59,981 bases of DNA from CAWFFV01 sp963814985 (GTDB taxonomy: Bacteria > Chloroflexota > Ktedonobacteria > Ktedonobacterales > Ktedonobacteraceae), in NCBI GenBank assembly GCA_963814985.1, contig CAWFFV010000081.1:1-59981 (forward strand), given 5' to 3'. Positions 19,855 through 31,500 of the stretch are shown here, piece by piece (the first letter of the stretch is position 1; each line of letters starts with the position of its first letter). The translations under genes and the position numbers were made by a program. The notes beneath the pieces were generated by a model. The model did not search any database, had not been told where the DNA came from, and saw only the letters and a program-made list of their open reading frames with translations.

Positions 19855-21423
19855 ATGCGAACGTACTTATTGTCTTCCGTTCTGTGGCGACGTGCCGTGT
19901 GTCTGGTACTTGTGGTAGCTCTCCTCGTCATGGGGACTTTCCTGGTTCTTTCTGGAACACATGCTGCAACAGCAATACCGCGTCCCAGCCATGTTGTTGT
20001 CGTCATGGAGGAAAATCATTCCTACTCTGAGGTCATTGGGTCACCTTATATCAGCTCACTGGCACAACAAGGAGCTGTGTTCACAAGTTCTTTCGCGGTC
20101 TCTCACCCGAGTGAGCCAAATTACCTTGCTCTGTTCTCAGGCTCGATGCAGGGCATCAGCGACGATTCGTGCCCGCATACCTTCTCAGGACCTGATCTGG
20201 GAGGAGAGTTAATCGCCGCAGGCGATACCTTTAGTGGTTACTCGGAAAGTATGCCCAGTGTTGGCTATACAGGGTGTGATCAGTACCCCTATGCACGCAG
20301 GCATAACCCGTGGGTCAACTTCACCGATGTTCCCTCCAATGACAACCTGCCCTTCACAAGCTTTCCCACGAACTACAACAACTTACCCACAGTCTCAATT
20401 GTGGTACCAAATGTGCTAGACGACATGCATGATGGGACGATCCAGCAGGGGGATACCTGGCTACAACAAAATATGGACAGCTACGCTCAATGGGCAAAAG
20501 CGAACAATAGTCTGCTGGTGGTGACCTGGGACGAGGATGACTCGTCGCAGAGTAACCAGATCGCGACGATTTTTGTCGGCCAGATGGTTAAAACAGGTCA
20601 GTATAACGAGACCATCAATCACTACAATGTCCTGCGAACCCTGGAGGATATGTACGGACTGCCGTATGCTAACAGTAGTGCCACGGTTACCCCCATCACC
20701 GACGTCTGGCAGGGTGTAACACCTACTCCCACACCGACAGGTACCGTGACGGCAACTCCCACCCCGACAGGTACAACTACACCTACTCCCACCCCAACAG
20801 GTACGACAACTCCCACGCCCACTCCCACTCCTGTACCATCTGGGGTGAGTAGTTCACCGGCTACACCTATTGCGGGTCAACCCGCGACGATTACCTACAA
20901 TGGTAGTCTGGCTGCAAGTGCTTCCAGCATCACTATGCACTGGGGCAACAATGGCTGGAGCGGAGTGACCGACGTAGCCATGGCCAAACAGGGGGATGGT
21001 TCCTGGCAGGCCACCATTACGCTCCCACAGAGTGCCACCCAGCTCAATATGGCTTTCCATAACCAGAGCAACAACTGGGATAACAATAATGGTAGCAACT
21101 ATAATCTGAACGTCTCAGGAGGTTCTTCGGGACCCTGCTCATCTGGACCGGTAAGCAGTTCTCCCTGTCCCGTTCATGGTCAACAGGCGACGATTACCTA
21201 TACAGGAAGCTTAGCCGCAAGTGCCAGCAGCATCACTCTGCACTGGGGCTACAACAGTTGGAATAGTGTCACTGAAACAGCCATGACCAAACAAGGGGAT
21301 GGTTCCTGGCAGGCGACTATTACGCTCCCACAGAGTGCCACCCAACTCAATATGGTTTTCCATGACCAGAGCAACAACTGGGATAACAATAATAGTGGCA
21401 ACTATAACCTGAACGTTTCGTAG
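19855..21423 (+). CDS. Secreted phosphoesterase with two CBM25-like modules
   Basis: A signal peptide (a basic start, then VCLVLVVALLVMGTFLVL, cleavage after HAATA) is followed by a phosphoesterase domain of the phospholipase C/acid phosphatase type, about residues 40-285. Its motifs are VVVMEENHSYSEVIG, SHPSEPNYLALFSG and VVTWDEDDSS. A TPTPTGT-rich linker (about 290-325) leads to two similar modules of about 95 residues. Each has SITMHWG.NGW and ends in FHNQSNNWDNNNG-type sequence, the hallmark of CBM25 starch-binding modules. An extracellular enzyme that binds alpha-glucan while hydrolysing phosphate esters is the simplest reading. ATG 19855 follows AAAGGAG. The gene is intact and stands alone. 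Confidence 0.8.
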   Translation: MRTYLLSSVLWRRAVCLVLVVALLVMGTFLVLSGTHAATAIPRPSHVVVVMEENHSYSEVIGSPYISSLAQQGAVFTSSFAVSHPSEPNYLALFSGSMQGISDDSCPHTFSGPDLGGELIAAGDTFSGYSESMPSVGYTGCDQYPYARRHNPWVNFTDVPSNDNLPFTSFPTNYNNLPTVSIVVPNVLDDMHDGTIQQGDTWLQQNMDSYAQWAKANNSLLVVTWDEDDSSQSNQIATIFVGQMVKTGQYNETINHYNVLRTLEDMYGLPYANSSATVTPITDVWQGVTPTPTPTGTVTATPTPTGTTTPTPTPTGTTTPTPTPTPVPSGVSSSPATPIAGQPATITYNGSLAASASSITMHWGNNGWSGVTDVAMAKQGDGSWQATITLPQSATQLNMAFHNQSNNWDNNNGSNYNLNVSGGSSGPCSSGPVSSSPCPVHGQQATITYTGSLAASASSITLHWGYNSWNSVTETAMTKQGDGSWQATITLPQSATQLNMVFHDQSNNWDNNNSGNYNLNVS

Positions 21424-21456
21424 TGTAACAAAACGCATCCATTGCGATGCATTTCG

Positions 21457-21491
21457 GGCAGGATGATGATTACAAGGATCATCATCCTGCC
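21457..21491. terminator. Strong hairpin terminator
   Basis: A perfect 14-bp stem (GGCAGGATGATGAT at 21457-21470 with 21478-21491) and a 7-base loop, 34 bases after the phosphoesterase stop. There is no long T run. The rest of the 344-base gap up to 21767 shows nothing else I can name apart from the GAGGAGG ribosome site at 21754. Confidence 0.65.
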
Positions 21492-21767
21492 TCGACCGTA
21501 TGCATGCTCCAATCGAGCTTCCAGAGATTCCTGGACTGTCTCATTCGCTTACTCTTCTTGCTTCTCCTCTTCACCTGCTCCAAGCAATGGAACAGGTTGT
21601 TCAGGTTGGGATACTAACTGCGTGGTTGAAACAGTTTCCATTTGCCCATACAGTTCCTTCTTTCTTGCATTTTTCTGTTGATGTGATAACCTAAGCTAAA
21701 TTAATTCTGCATCCACGCTATTCTCAAGAATATCATGTTTGTTATCGATCGTTGAGGAGGTTTTTTC

Positions 21768-22037
21768 ATGGAATATCAAATCGCGCTCAATCCAGAACTT
21801 GGCCTTACACCCACTGATTTTGTGCAGTCGTGGAATGCTTCGGCCGAAGCACAAACCGTTGCAGAAGCTCGCCTTACCCCTACAAGTAATACCAGTTATG
21901 ACCCTTTCCTGGTTGGGGCTATTGCTGTTCTCGGTAGTATTGGCGTTGGAGTTGCCACCAATCTTATCTCTGATCTCATCAAACAGGTCATGGAGAAGAA
22001 GACAGCACACAAACACTTACATATCACACAAGTCTGA
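21768..22037 (+). CDS. Small membrane-type protein upstream of CHAT-STAND gene
   Basis: An 89-residue protein with a very good ribosome site (GAGGAGG at 21754-21760). The N-terminal half is polar. Residues about 45-75 are a hydrophobic or amphipathic stretch (DPFLVGAIAVLGSIGVGVATN), followed by a charged end with KKTAHKHLH. I recognise no family. It lies 90 bases ahead of a caspase-like STAND protein, probably in the same operon. It could therefore be a membrane-active partner or substrate of that protease, but this is inference from position alone. Confidence 0.55.
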   Translation: MEYQIALNPELGLTPTDFVQSWNASAEAQTVAEARLTPTSNTSYDPFLVGAIAVLGSIGVGVATNLISDLIKQVMEKKTAHKHLHITQV

Positions 22038-22127
22038 TCTGCCAGACGGCACACATATCCTGGTTGTTGATCGCAAAGAAGAATAGCAAAGAGAGTAACA
22101 AGTGATTGGTACAGGGAGGTATCAGGT

Positions 22128-25100
22128 ATGGCACTCATCAGTATTGAAGAGGTGCATTCTGAAGGACAGGATGCGTTCCAGGCCGCTGTAAGCTTCAACA
22201 ACGGACCCAAATACCTCTTCACGGTTCACAATCCCTTTTCGTTAGAGCAAGAGCAAGAGCTGGAGTGGTATTTTGAGGAACACCTGCGTTTCCCTTTTAC
22301 CAACAAGGTCCGAGCGAAAAACGCAGCTGCAACAATTACCGTCTATGGCGAGAGCCCTTTTCAATCAGGTATTTGCTGACCGTCAGGTCTATAGTATGTA
22401 CAAAGAGCTTGTACAGGCTGGTCTCCCTACAGTGCAGATAGAGATTGCAGGCTCACCAGCATTTCAAAGCCTGCATTGGGAAGCGCTCAAAGATCCTGAT
22501 CTGCCCACACCGCTGTCCTTGCAGGCCACAATGGTGCGCAAGAATCTGCGTCCCTCCACAATTCAAGCCAGACTCAGACCATCACCAACCATCAACCTGC
22601 TCATTGTTACAGCCCGTCCTTCTGGCGGACAGGATGTGGGCTATCGTACCATCTCGCGTCCGTTGGTCGAGTTGCTACGCCAGACCGACCTGCCGGTGCA
22701 GATCGAAATTTTACGTCCAGGGACATATGAGGCACTTGACCACCATCTCCAGGAGACCACAACACGGCATGGAGTTGGCTACTATCAGGTCATCCACTTT
22801 GATATGCACGGCGCAGTTCTTCCTTTCCAGGCATTTCAACAGGAGCAGCAAGCCAGCTATATCCTCTTCCAGAACCGCTATGGTCGGCCTGATATTGTCT
22901 CCTATGAGGGTGAGAAAGCCTTTCTCTTCTTTGAGGACCCCAAAGGGAATAAATCCGATCCTGTTGAAGCATCCGAGCTTGCCGACCTGCTGATTGCTCA
23001 TCAGATTCCGATTGCTATCCTGAATGTCTGTCAGTCAGGCAAACAGGTTGGAGCAAGTGAGACAAGCCTGGCAAGCCGCTTAATGCTGGCAGGTATCCAA
23101 CTGGTGCTGGCAATGGGCTACTCCGTAACGGTCAGCGCGGCCCAATTGCTGATGCAAACGCTCTACCGCGAACTCTTCGCCAAACACGAACTCTCGACGG
23201 CTATCAGCATGGCTCGTCATGAACTCTACAACCGCAAAGAACGCCGTGCTTACTACAATCAGATGCTCGATCTGGAGGATTGGCTGCTGCCGGTGGTCTA
23301 CCAGAACCAGCCTATCCAACTGAGCGTGCGTCCCTCGACGGCTGAGGAGTTGGCACGCAGGCATGAACAAAACGCCAACCGCTACAATCCATCTCAGCCC
23401 GGCTATGGATTTGTAGGACGTGATCTGGACATTCTGCAAATCGAGAAGCGTCTCCTCACCCGGCGCAACATCCTGCTCGTTCGGGGTATGGGGGGAGCAG
23501 GCAAGACGACGCTCTTGCACCACCTGGGCAGTTGGTGGCAAACCACCCGATTCATTCAGGAAGTCTTCTACTTCGGCTATGATGAGCGATCCTGGACACG
23601 ACAGCAGATTCTCAACAGTATTGCCAGGCATCTGATGAGCAAGGTGGAATATCTCTCGACCTTTCAATCGCTCTCACTAGATGCCCAACAATCTCTGCTT
23701 GCTCAGCGGCTCCGTGCCGAACGGCACCTGCTCATTCTGGATAATCTGGAATCGATCACAGGAGCGCATCTCGCTATCCAACATACGCTTTCGAAGAAAG
23801 AGCAAAAAGCTTTACATGGCTTGCTCAAAGATCTGGCAGGAGGTCAGACCCTTGTCCTGTTAGGATCGCGAGGAGGTGAGGAGTGGCTGGCAACAGAGAC
23901 ATTTGTGGATAATCTGTACGATCTGCCAGGACTGGATGCGGAAGCCACTTCGGCATTAGTAGAGCGGATATTAGAGCGCTACAGCGTCACCAGGTATCAA
24001 CAGGACCAACACATGCCTGCCTTACTGAGCCTGTTGGGTGGATTTCCCCTGGCCCTGGAAGTGGTGCTTGCCAACCTGGTCCGGCAGAGTCCAGAAGAGA
24101 TTCTTGCGGCTCTCCAGACGGGGAATGTTCAGATCAACACCGGGAATAGTGAGAAGAAAACCGAGAACATCCTGCGCTGTATTGATTACTCTCATAGTAA
24201 CCTCTCTTCTGAAGCCCAATCCTTGCTGATCTGCCTTGCTCCGTTTACGTCCGTCCTGTACACCAATGTCCTTGAGCGATATTCCACGCATTTGAAAGAG
24301 CAAGCCGTGCTGGCAAAGTTACCGTTTGATCTCTGGCCGGACGTGCTACGAGAGGCAGGCAATTGGGGCTTGCTGGGAACCGAGCCAGATTTTCCTCAGT
24401 TCCTGCGCTTGCAGCCTATCTTGCCCTATTTTTTGCGTACTCGTTTAAATTCCCCTGAGCAAGTCGAAGTCCGCCGGGCCATAGAAACAGCATTTCTGGC
24501 GCTCTATAGAGAGTACGGAACAGAACTGTTTAGACTCCTCAATTCAAAAGAGCCACAGGAAAAGCAACTGGGCCTTCTGTTGACGCAGTATGAGTATGAG
24601 AATCTCCACTTCGCAGTGAACTGTGCCCTGGATGCTCAGACCTCGATCCTTGCTCCCTATCGTGCCCTCTCCAGTTATTTTAACCTGATGCAAGACCCTC
24701 AACGAGGACTGGAGATGGCACAGGAGGTTCGGGCACGTCTCCTCTCTGCAAAAACAGAACAATCCCACACTCAGGTGAATGAGCAGTTGAGCCATGTATT
24801 GGACGATGTTGGGCGCTGGCAGGTACAACTCAAACACTATGCCGAAGCCGAAAAGTCCTATCAGCAGGCCTTGCAGATCTTTATTGAGCTTCAACAACCG
24901 TCGCTCCCAGGCCATCATCTACCATCAATTGGGCAGAGTAGCCCATGAGCAGCGGCAGTACGAGCAGGCATTGGAGTACTACCAGCAGGCCTTGCAAATC
25001 TACATTGATTTCAACGATCGTCACTCCCAGGCCCGCACCTACCATCAGTTGGGCTTTGTGGCAGAGGAGCAACGACAGTTCGAGCAAGCATTGGAGTACT

Positions 25101-25920
25101 ACCAGCAGGCCTTACAGCTCTTCATCGACTTCAACGACCGTCACTTCCAGGCCAGCACCTACCATCATTTGGGCACAGTAGCCCACGAGCAGCGGCAGTT
25201 CGAGCAAGCGTTGGGGTACTACCAGCAGGCCTTGCAGATCTATAGAGATTTCAACGACTATTACTCCCAGGCAGGGATCTCCTATGAGTTGGGCTTTGTG
25301 GCACAGGAGCAGCGAGCAGTATCGAGCAGGCGTTGGAGTACTACCAGCAGGCCTTGCAAATTTACATAGAGTTCAACCACCGTCCCTTCCAGGCCAACAC
25401 TTACCATCAGTTGGGCATGGTGGCTCAGGAGCAGCGGCAGTACGAGCAGGCATTGGAGTACTACCAGCAAGCCTTGCAGATCAAGAGTGAGTTCAACGAC
25501 CGTTACTCCCAGGCCAGGACCTACCATGAATTGGGCTTTGTGGCACAGAAGCAACGACAGTTCGAACAGGCAGTGAAGTATTACCAGCAAGCCTTGCAAA
25601 TCTACATAGAGTCCAACGACCGTCACTCCCAGGCCAAAACCTACTATCAATTGGGCAGAGTGGCACAGGAGCAGAGCCAATGGAAAGAAGCACAAATGGC
25701 CTTCTATGAGGCACTCACTCGCTTTGTAGAGTATGAAGATACTTACCATGTTACCATCGTTTTAAAAAGTATGGCTCGTGTGTGGGAGGCGACAAAGGAG
25801 ACTGGTCTCCTGCTTCAAGTTGCATCTCTCTTGAAGATGACTCAAGAGGAGGTAGAAGCAGGGTTCCGTAAGATATTGGAGAACAAACCAGAGGGATCGG
25901 ATAGCAACGAAGTGGGTTGA
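22128..25920 (+). pseudogene. CHAT protease-NB-ARC-TPR STAND protein (frame breaks)
   Basis: ATG 22128 follows AGGGAGG. An N-terminal CHAT (caspase-like) domain has its likely catalytic His at 22807-22809 (FDMHG) and Cys at 23029-23031 (NVCQSG). An NB-ARC ATPase follows with P-loop GMGGAGKTT near 23490, Walker B LLILDNLES and the GGFPLALEV motif. The C-terminal part has seven TPR units of 40 residues (consensus YHQLGxVAxEQRQ, EQALEYYQQALQIYxDFNDRH). The frame breaks at about 22354 (an extra C in GAGCCC; YGES then LFNQVFADRQVY), about 24889 (an extra C before TTCAACAAC), and twice near 25317-25328. Rejoined length is about 1260 residues. By family this would be a ligand-sensing, oligomerising immune protease. 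Confidence 0.8.
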
Positions 25921-25955
25921 GAAGGGCATTCAAAAATGTTTATCTTTATGATACA

Positions 25956-25977
25956 GGAAGAACTGCATGCTTCTTCC
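25956..25977. terminator. Hairpin after the CHAT-STAND gene
   Basis: GGAAGAA at 25956-25962 pairs perfectly with TTCTTCC at 25971-25977 across an 8-base loop, 35 bases after the stop codon. A short CTTTT follows. Likely a terminator separating it from the TerD gene. Confidence 0.5.
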
Positions 25978-26035
25978 AAACCGCTTTTAGAAAAAAGAGC
26001 CTTGTAAGAAGCACCATTGTGTAAAGGAGATAGAA

Positions 26036-28136
26036 ATGTTACGAGAAATCATTGCGAGAACATTGCGGGTACCTGCTACTTTTGGTACCAAAGGCAATGG
26101 TGAAAACATTGCAAGGCAGTTGGATGTAGCCTTGATGGCGGTTAGTTTTAAGCTTTCCAGAGACTTACTTGAACACTTATCATCTCTGCATCCAGCCATA
26201 GTCACAGATGTTGCCAGAACAATACTTGCTGCTGTAAAGGAGCTTGTTGGGGATCATGTGCAGCATAACGTGTATTTTATCAACTTCCCTCAAGATGTTC
26301 CCGATACGCTCGATTTTTGGTGGACGGAAATTTTTCGCCTGTTGCTTACAGGTCAAACGCGATATGGACGGTATCAGCACTCTTACCAGGATATGTTAGC
26401 ATTTCATGATGAATTTATTACATCCATAAAAGATCGGGTAACTGTTCTTCAACTGGGTAAGACGCTTCCAGAAGAGACACTGGACCTCTATCATATGCTT
26501 GCGGGAAGTAGCATTCCTCTTAATGATGCTGACCGAAACCTTGTGAAGGAATTAGCAGAAGTTTGTCTGACTGATCCTCAGCCGGAATCTATACCGATAC
26601 GGGAAACGAAGGCCGTAATCAACCTTGTTCGGATCAATAATAATCAGCCAGTACTTGTAGATACCGTTACGGATATTCTACGATTGGCCTGTGCATTATC
26701 TGGCGGTGATGTGACGTTACAGGAGATAACAAAGTTTAGTTCCTTTGGCAGACCCACACGTCGTATATTGCTGAATGCATTGAACGATATCATTATGAGC
26801 GTCACCAGTTCAATTGTCAGATGTTCATCAGTATAGCGAACGCTGGAAGCGGCTGGCTGAACGGTTACATCCGTATGAGTATCCACAGTACGAATATGCA
26901 AAAGATGTGTTCGCTGTTGCTCGTGGTGATAAAAAAGTATATTCACTGGAAGCCAATGTTGAAGTAGCTATTTGCGAGGGAAATATCTCGAAGGCCATTG
27001 CACTTCTATCATCCAAACCCGGATCATTAGTCAGAAGTGTGGATCGCATTTTGCGAATTGCTTCCGTACAAGACTGTGAGAGACTCATAGAAACCGTACA
27101 AAAAGTGATTGATAGAGTTTCAGGGCGCGTACTACTGTCCTTGCGTGAGCACCTGCAAAACAGAGTCACTCAGGGAACAAGCAGAATCTTTACAAACAAG
27201 AAAGGAACTGCCTGGGTGACATCAGACACCCTGGAACCTCTTGATGAAAGTATAGTGAAAAAGTTCGTCAACTTGTTTGATGATGAACTGCGCAGAAGAA
27301 TGCCTCATATACAGAAGCTGGTCGTTGATACGGAGGTTTTACGTGTCGCTATACCTTTGTCAGACAAAAACAAGGCTGATGGGTTTGCGATCATGCCCCG
27401 TGGGTCTATTATGCCGGTGGAAAATGGTATCCTACGGTTTTTTGTCTACTGGAAGCAAACGTCTAAACGTACTGACTATGATTTGTCGGCTATCATGCTC
27501 GATGATGAGTTTAAGTATGTGACTCATCTTTCATATACTAATCTCCAATCTTTAGGAGGCGTGCATAGCGGAGATTTAACCGAAGCTCCCAACGGTGCAA
27601 CCGAGTTTATAGACATCGATCTTCGTAAGGTGAATAGCAAATATATTATTCCTACCGTGAATATCTTTGCCGGAGAGAGTTTTACAGAAGTTGAAAGCTG
27701 TTTCTTTGGCATGATGGAACGCACCCCGGAACAGAAGGGTAAACCATTTGAAGCAGCTACCGTGCGCATGAAGTCTGATATGCGAGGTACGGGCCGGGTG
27801 GCTCTGCCGCTTGTCTTTATAAAAGATGATGACGGCACATGGTCAGCCAGATGGATGCATTTATATATGAAGGGGCAGCCTAATTTTAATCGCGTTGAGT
27901 TAAATCGTCTGAATGTGAGCGTTCTTGCCAGATCTATTATTGATCGTCAGTACCTTAGCCTGGAATATCTGGTGGAATTGATGAGACAAAACGCTGATGA
28001 ATTTTCCTGGTATGTGCAAGGTATGAATTTTTTAGAGACACCAGTCACCTTCCTTGGTCTGGAAGTCCCCGAGGGTCTGCATAAAGACTCAAAGGTTTAC
28101 ACAATAAGTAATCTCCAGCAGTTGATTCCTTCCTGA
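26036..28136 (+). CDS. TerD-family protein, long form (frameshift near 26811)
   Basis: Matches the roughly 700-residue TerD-domain proteins known mainly from actinobacteria. The N-terminal part starts LRVPATFGTKGNGENIARQLD and contains VKELVGDHVQHNVYF, GRYQHSYQDMLAFHDE and LACALSGGDVTL. After a one-base break at about 26811 (LNDIIMSVTSS then LSDVHQYSERWKRLAERLHP) it continues through DVFAVARGDKKV and VSGRVLLSLREHLQNR. It ends in a TerD-like calcium-binding beta sandwich (DYDLSAIMLDD, GVHSGDLTEAPNG, VNIFAGESF). ATG 26036 follows AAAGGAG. The role is unknown; the Ter family is linked to stress, phage and tellurite responses. Confidence 0.8.
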
Positions 28137-28138
28137 GC

Positions 28139-28271
28139 GAAAGCGGGGTGCAGGGGTGGCAAATCCCTGCCGGAGCGCGAGGTGTCCTCGCAATCTCACA
28201 CACTTTCAGGGTGAAAGCGGGGTGCAGGGGTGGCAAACCCCTGCCGGTGCGCGAGGTGTCCTCGCAATCTC
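28139..28271. repeat. Tandem pair of two-hairpin REP-like units
   Basis: Two units of about 60 bp start at 28139 and 28213, 74 bp apart, both beginning GAAAGCGGGGTGCAGGGG. Each holds two hairpins: GCAGGGG...CCCCTGC and GCGAGG-TGT-CCTCGC. A related unit occurs inverted at 36493-36533. A further short hairpin (CACCGCC-GAA-GGCGGTG) lies at 28283-28299 and may be the terminator for the TerD gene. The remaining bases to 28514 show nothing else. Confidence 0.7.
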
Positions 28272-28514
28272 TCTCCTCCTCCCACCGCCGAAGGCGGTGC
28301 AAAAGAGGCATTTGATGACTTTCACAAAGTCCTGACGCAAATAACGCAAGCTTGACAAATTACAATAAGGAAAGTATAGTATCACCTGAGGCTATGGATA
28401 GGCTTCCTTCTAACTTTTTTTAGATTTAGTCTGTCCGCTTTCCTTAAAATAAGAAACTTCCTACCACACATACTTACAAATCACTTCTTGTTGGATACAG
28501 GGAACTGTCCGTAC

Positions 28515-31500
28515 TTATTCGATATGTTGAAAGCGGAAAAAGCCCTGGTCATGGCTCTTAAGCCGATAGTTCATACCATCTTGTCCTCGGAAAATTTTGT
28601 TCAGCGCGTCTGGCTGCCAGATACGCGAGAGTTCCTCTGGAGCCAGGAATGATGAGGGGTCGGGCGTAGAAATCTCCCTGGCGGGTGCCAGTACCGATGA
28701 TGCTTTTGGAACCGAGGGAAGAAAAGGAGATCCACTGCTGTCCTTGGGGTCGCTAGTCGACGATGGATCGCGCTTGATCTCAGGGAGCAGCGTAGCCAGC
28801 TCCTCAGCTGCACTCCGGTCAACGTCCCGCAAGTCTTCGAGCAGATGCAAGAGTTGGTTAACCAGTGGGTTGGCACTGAACGACTTAAGTCCCTCAACTG
28901 GCGATCCAATAACAATAATACGGCCAACCTGGTACTTGTCCAGCCCGATTTGCTCGTGCTTTACTCCACTGGTAATGAGCACAAAACGTACCCGGTTCGA
29001 CTTGATTTTGTCCAGAGCGGACTGAATCACTTCGACGATCTGTGGGTGAGTATAGTCAATGTTCGTAGCGTCGATGACGATAGTGAAGGGTGTCTCATCT
29101 TTACCACGCTTGTCGAGTTGTGACAGGATCGTCTTAATTCGCACGCGGAACGCGTCAGGGCTGGTACCGACACCTTCCTCCACATTTTTGATATACGGTC
29201 GCGGGTCGAGGAAGGTAGCATCTATACGATCTGGAGTATTCTCGTCGTGTTGTGGAACGATATTGATCTTGTTCTCTGAAAAAAAGTGCCTGGCTAACTC
29301 GTAATATGTGCGCTCATTATCCACCTCAGCAACGAATTTGCCTCCTTGTTTTGTCTGTTCGGCATTGAGTGCCGCGAAGGTGGTGGTGCCAGCCTGCTCA
29401 CCGCTGTCGGTGCGGAACACGCTGATATTCATATCCTTGCCGAGCCTGCTTATGAGATAATTCTGAATACGTGGCTCAGCAGCGTTACGTCGCTGAGTGC
29501 CCCGGTTGAGTGCCGTCAGCGCGCTCTGTTGCCCAGGTGTTAGTAACTCGCTTGATGTTAGCTGAGCGTGTGCCTTTGTCTCGGTTGGGCTTGCCTGAAT
29601 TCGCTCCTGGCTTGCGAGCAGGATGAGGAGGCTCTCGCAGATATCTTCAGCAGCGTTACGCAAGGCACTGTGGATACGAACGCGCAGAGGGCCGTTAGCG
29701 TTGGTAAGCTGTCCAACCATCTCTCTCAAGGAGTGAATCTGAAGCACAAGTTCATCGAGTGCCTGCCGTCGTGTTGTGGCAAACAGGCGACTGCCTGCCA
29801 TTTCAAACGACAGGTTTGTAATGACGTCAGCGGCCATCAGCAGCAAGTTCGACAGCGGCTCTAGAATTGGCATTTGCCTGCCGTAGGCTGTGTTCCCCTC
29901 CGAAGAGGTCACGTCCTTCGATGAGAACCCTTTCTCCTGGCGTTTGACTAGCTCCTGGTTGGCCTCGATTGCCAGTTTCTTCACCATCTCCCATTTGTTA
30001 CTCGACTCATCGTCTTCGAGTCCCTGGCCCTGAAATAATTTATGCGTGACGAAGTCGAGATGGTTAGCGAGGGTATGGTCAGACTTGAGAGCCTGAAAAT
30101 AAGCGATGAGGCCGTTGGGTGACTGTGGCCTGCCCAGCGTACGCAGTCGCATGCGATTATCTTCTCGCCCGAAGATCTTCTCCAGATCCTTTGGGGTCTT
30201 TGCTTGTTGGACCAACATGTCCAACTCCGTGTCGACGGTTTTGATCGCCTCTTCAAGTATCTGGAGGTACTCAGCAGGCTCGGTGCCGAGCGAGAGACGG
30301 ATTGATGGTCCAGTGTTTGCTAATGTTGTATCGAGGAAGCCGAAGCTCTGGCGCATCCCTGCCGAGAGAGGTAAACCAGCCAGCGTCGCGCGCCGCGTAA
30401 TTGCCACGGCCAGATAGATCCGTAAAGCCTCGACGAGTGGCTCGTAATCGGTCTGGACGTCTTCGAAATTCTTCTCTTCAGGGAACTGCGCTAACTCGAT
30501 GGTGATTTGTGGGTTGTCAGCCTGTAGCTTCACCTTGAGCCGCTTGAGGCCAGAAAGGCGGCTAGCAAGCTTCCGCGCTCGTTCCGTTGTCTGACCAAGC
30601 TTCCGTGTGACATACGAGTCGCTAAGATTCGGGTCCTCAGCTTCGGACTGACTACTTTCTGGGGAGGTGGTCGTATGTTCCTGGCCGCGAACCTCATCGA
30701 CCGATGAGAGGGCAGCCATCACATCATCGAAGATTTTCCAGATCTCCTCCAACTGCAAAGTTGATGCGGGACCAACCTTGGGGAGATCGATACCAAAGTC
30801 CTTAGCCTTTTTTTGGATAAATTGGATAAGTAGTGTAAGACCGTTCTTTTGGTCAAGGAAATATCTGACCATCTCCGCGATCGCTTCCGGGTTAGTCTGG
30901 CGTAGCCCAACATAGGCTGCAGATAGTTCACTGTGCCCCTTCTGTACAATAGTTAAGCCCTGGATGTTACGGACCTTAATATTCTTTTTAAATTCGGTGC
31001 CTGAAGGAGTTGATTTCTGCACGAATTCTCGCACATCTCGGTTGTAGGGTGCAAGGAGTTTCTTGGTTGAGTACTCCTTTACCCCTTTCTGGGATCGCAC
31101 ATACCTTATACCCTCTCGGTAGAGGTCAATCTGTGGATGCCCATCACGTTGTGAACGATAGTAGACCTCGGGATTGTTCCTGTCCCATGGCGACTCCTGA
31201 CGGAGACGTGGATTCGAATCTCCGCCCAGAACCGGATCCAGGCTCTGGAACGCCGCTACGTGTGATTTGTAGAGAAGCACCGATGTGATAGCCCTGACAA
31301 GGCGATCACGGATCACAGGACGGTTGAGCAGTTCGGGTGATACTTTCTGGAGATTCTGGAGGTCCCGAAGCAGCGCTGCGGTATAGATGCCCCATAACGC
31401 TGTGGGAGATTCTTGACGGGGATCTGTAGAAACAGCTCTGTCGTACGACAAAGACTCAATGGCGGTCCTATCATCTCTGAGACTATCTTCCCAGTCATAG

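Noticed and set aside
20622..20828. Minus-strand GVGVGV-rich frame
   Set aside because: Shadow of the TPTPTG linker of the phosphoesterase.
24881..25749. Minus-strand LLVVLQCLL-type repeated frames
   Set aside because: Reverse-strand reading of the TPR repeats.
26036..28136. Two separate hypothetical genes instead of one TerD-family gene
   Set aside because: The two halves join into the known long TerD-family layout with one base change at about 26811.
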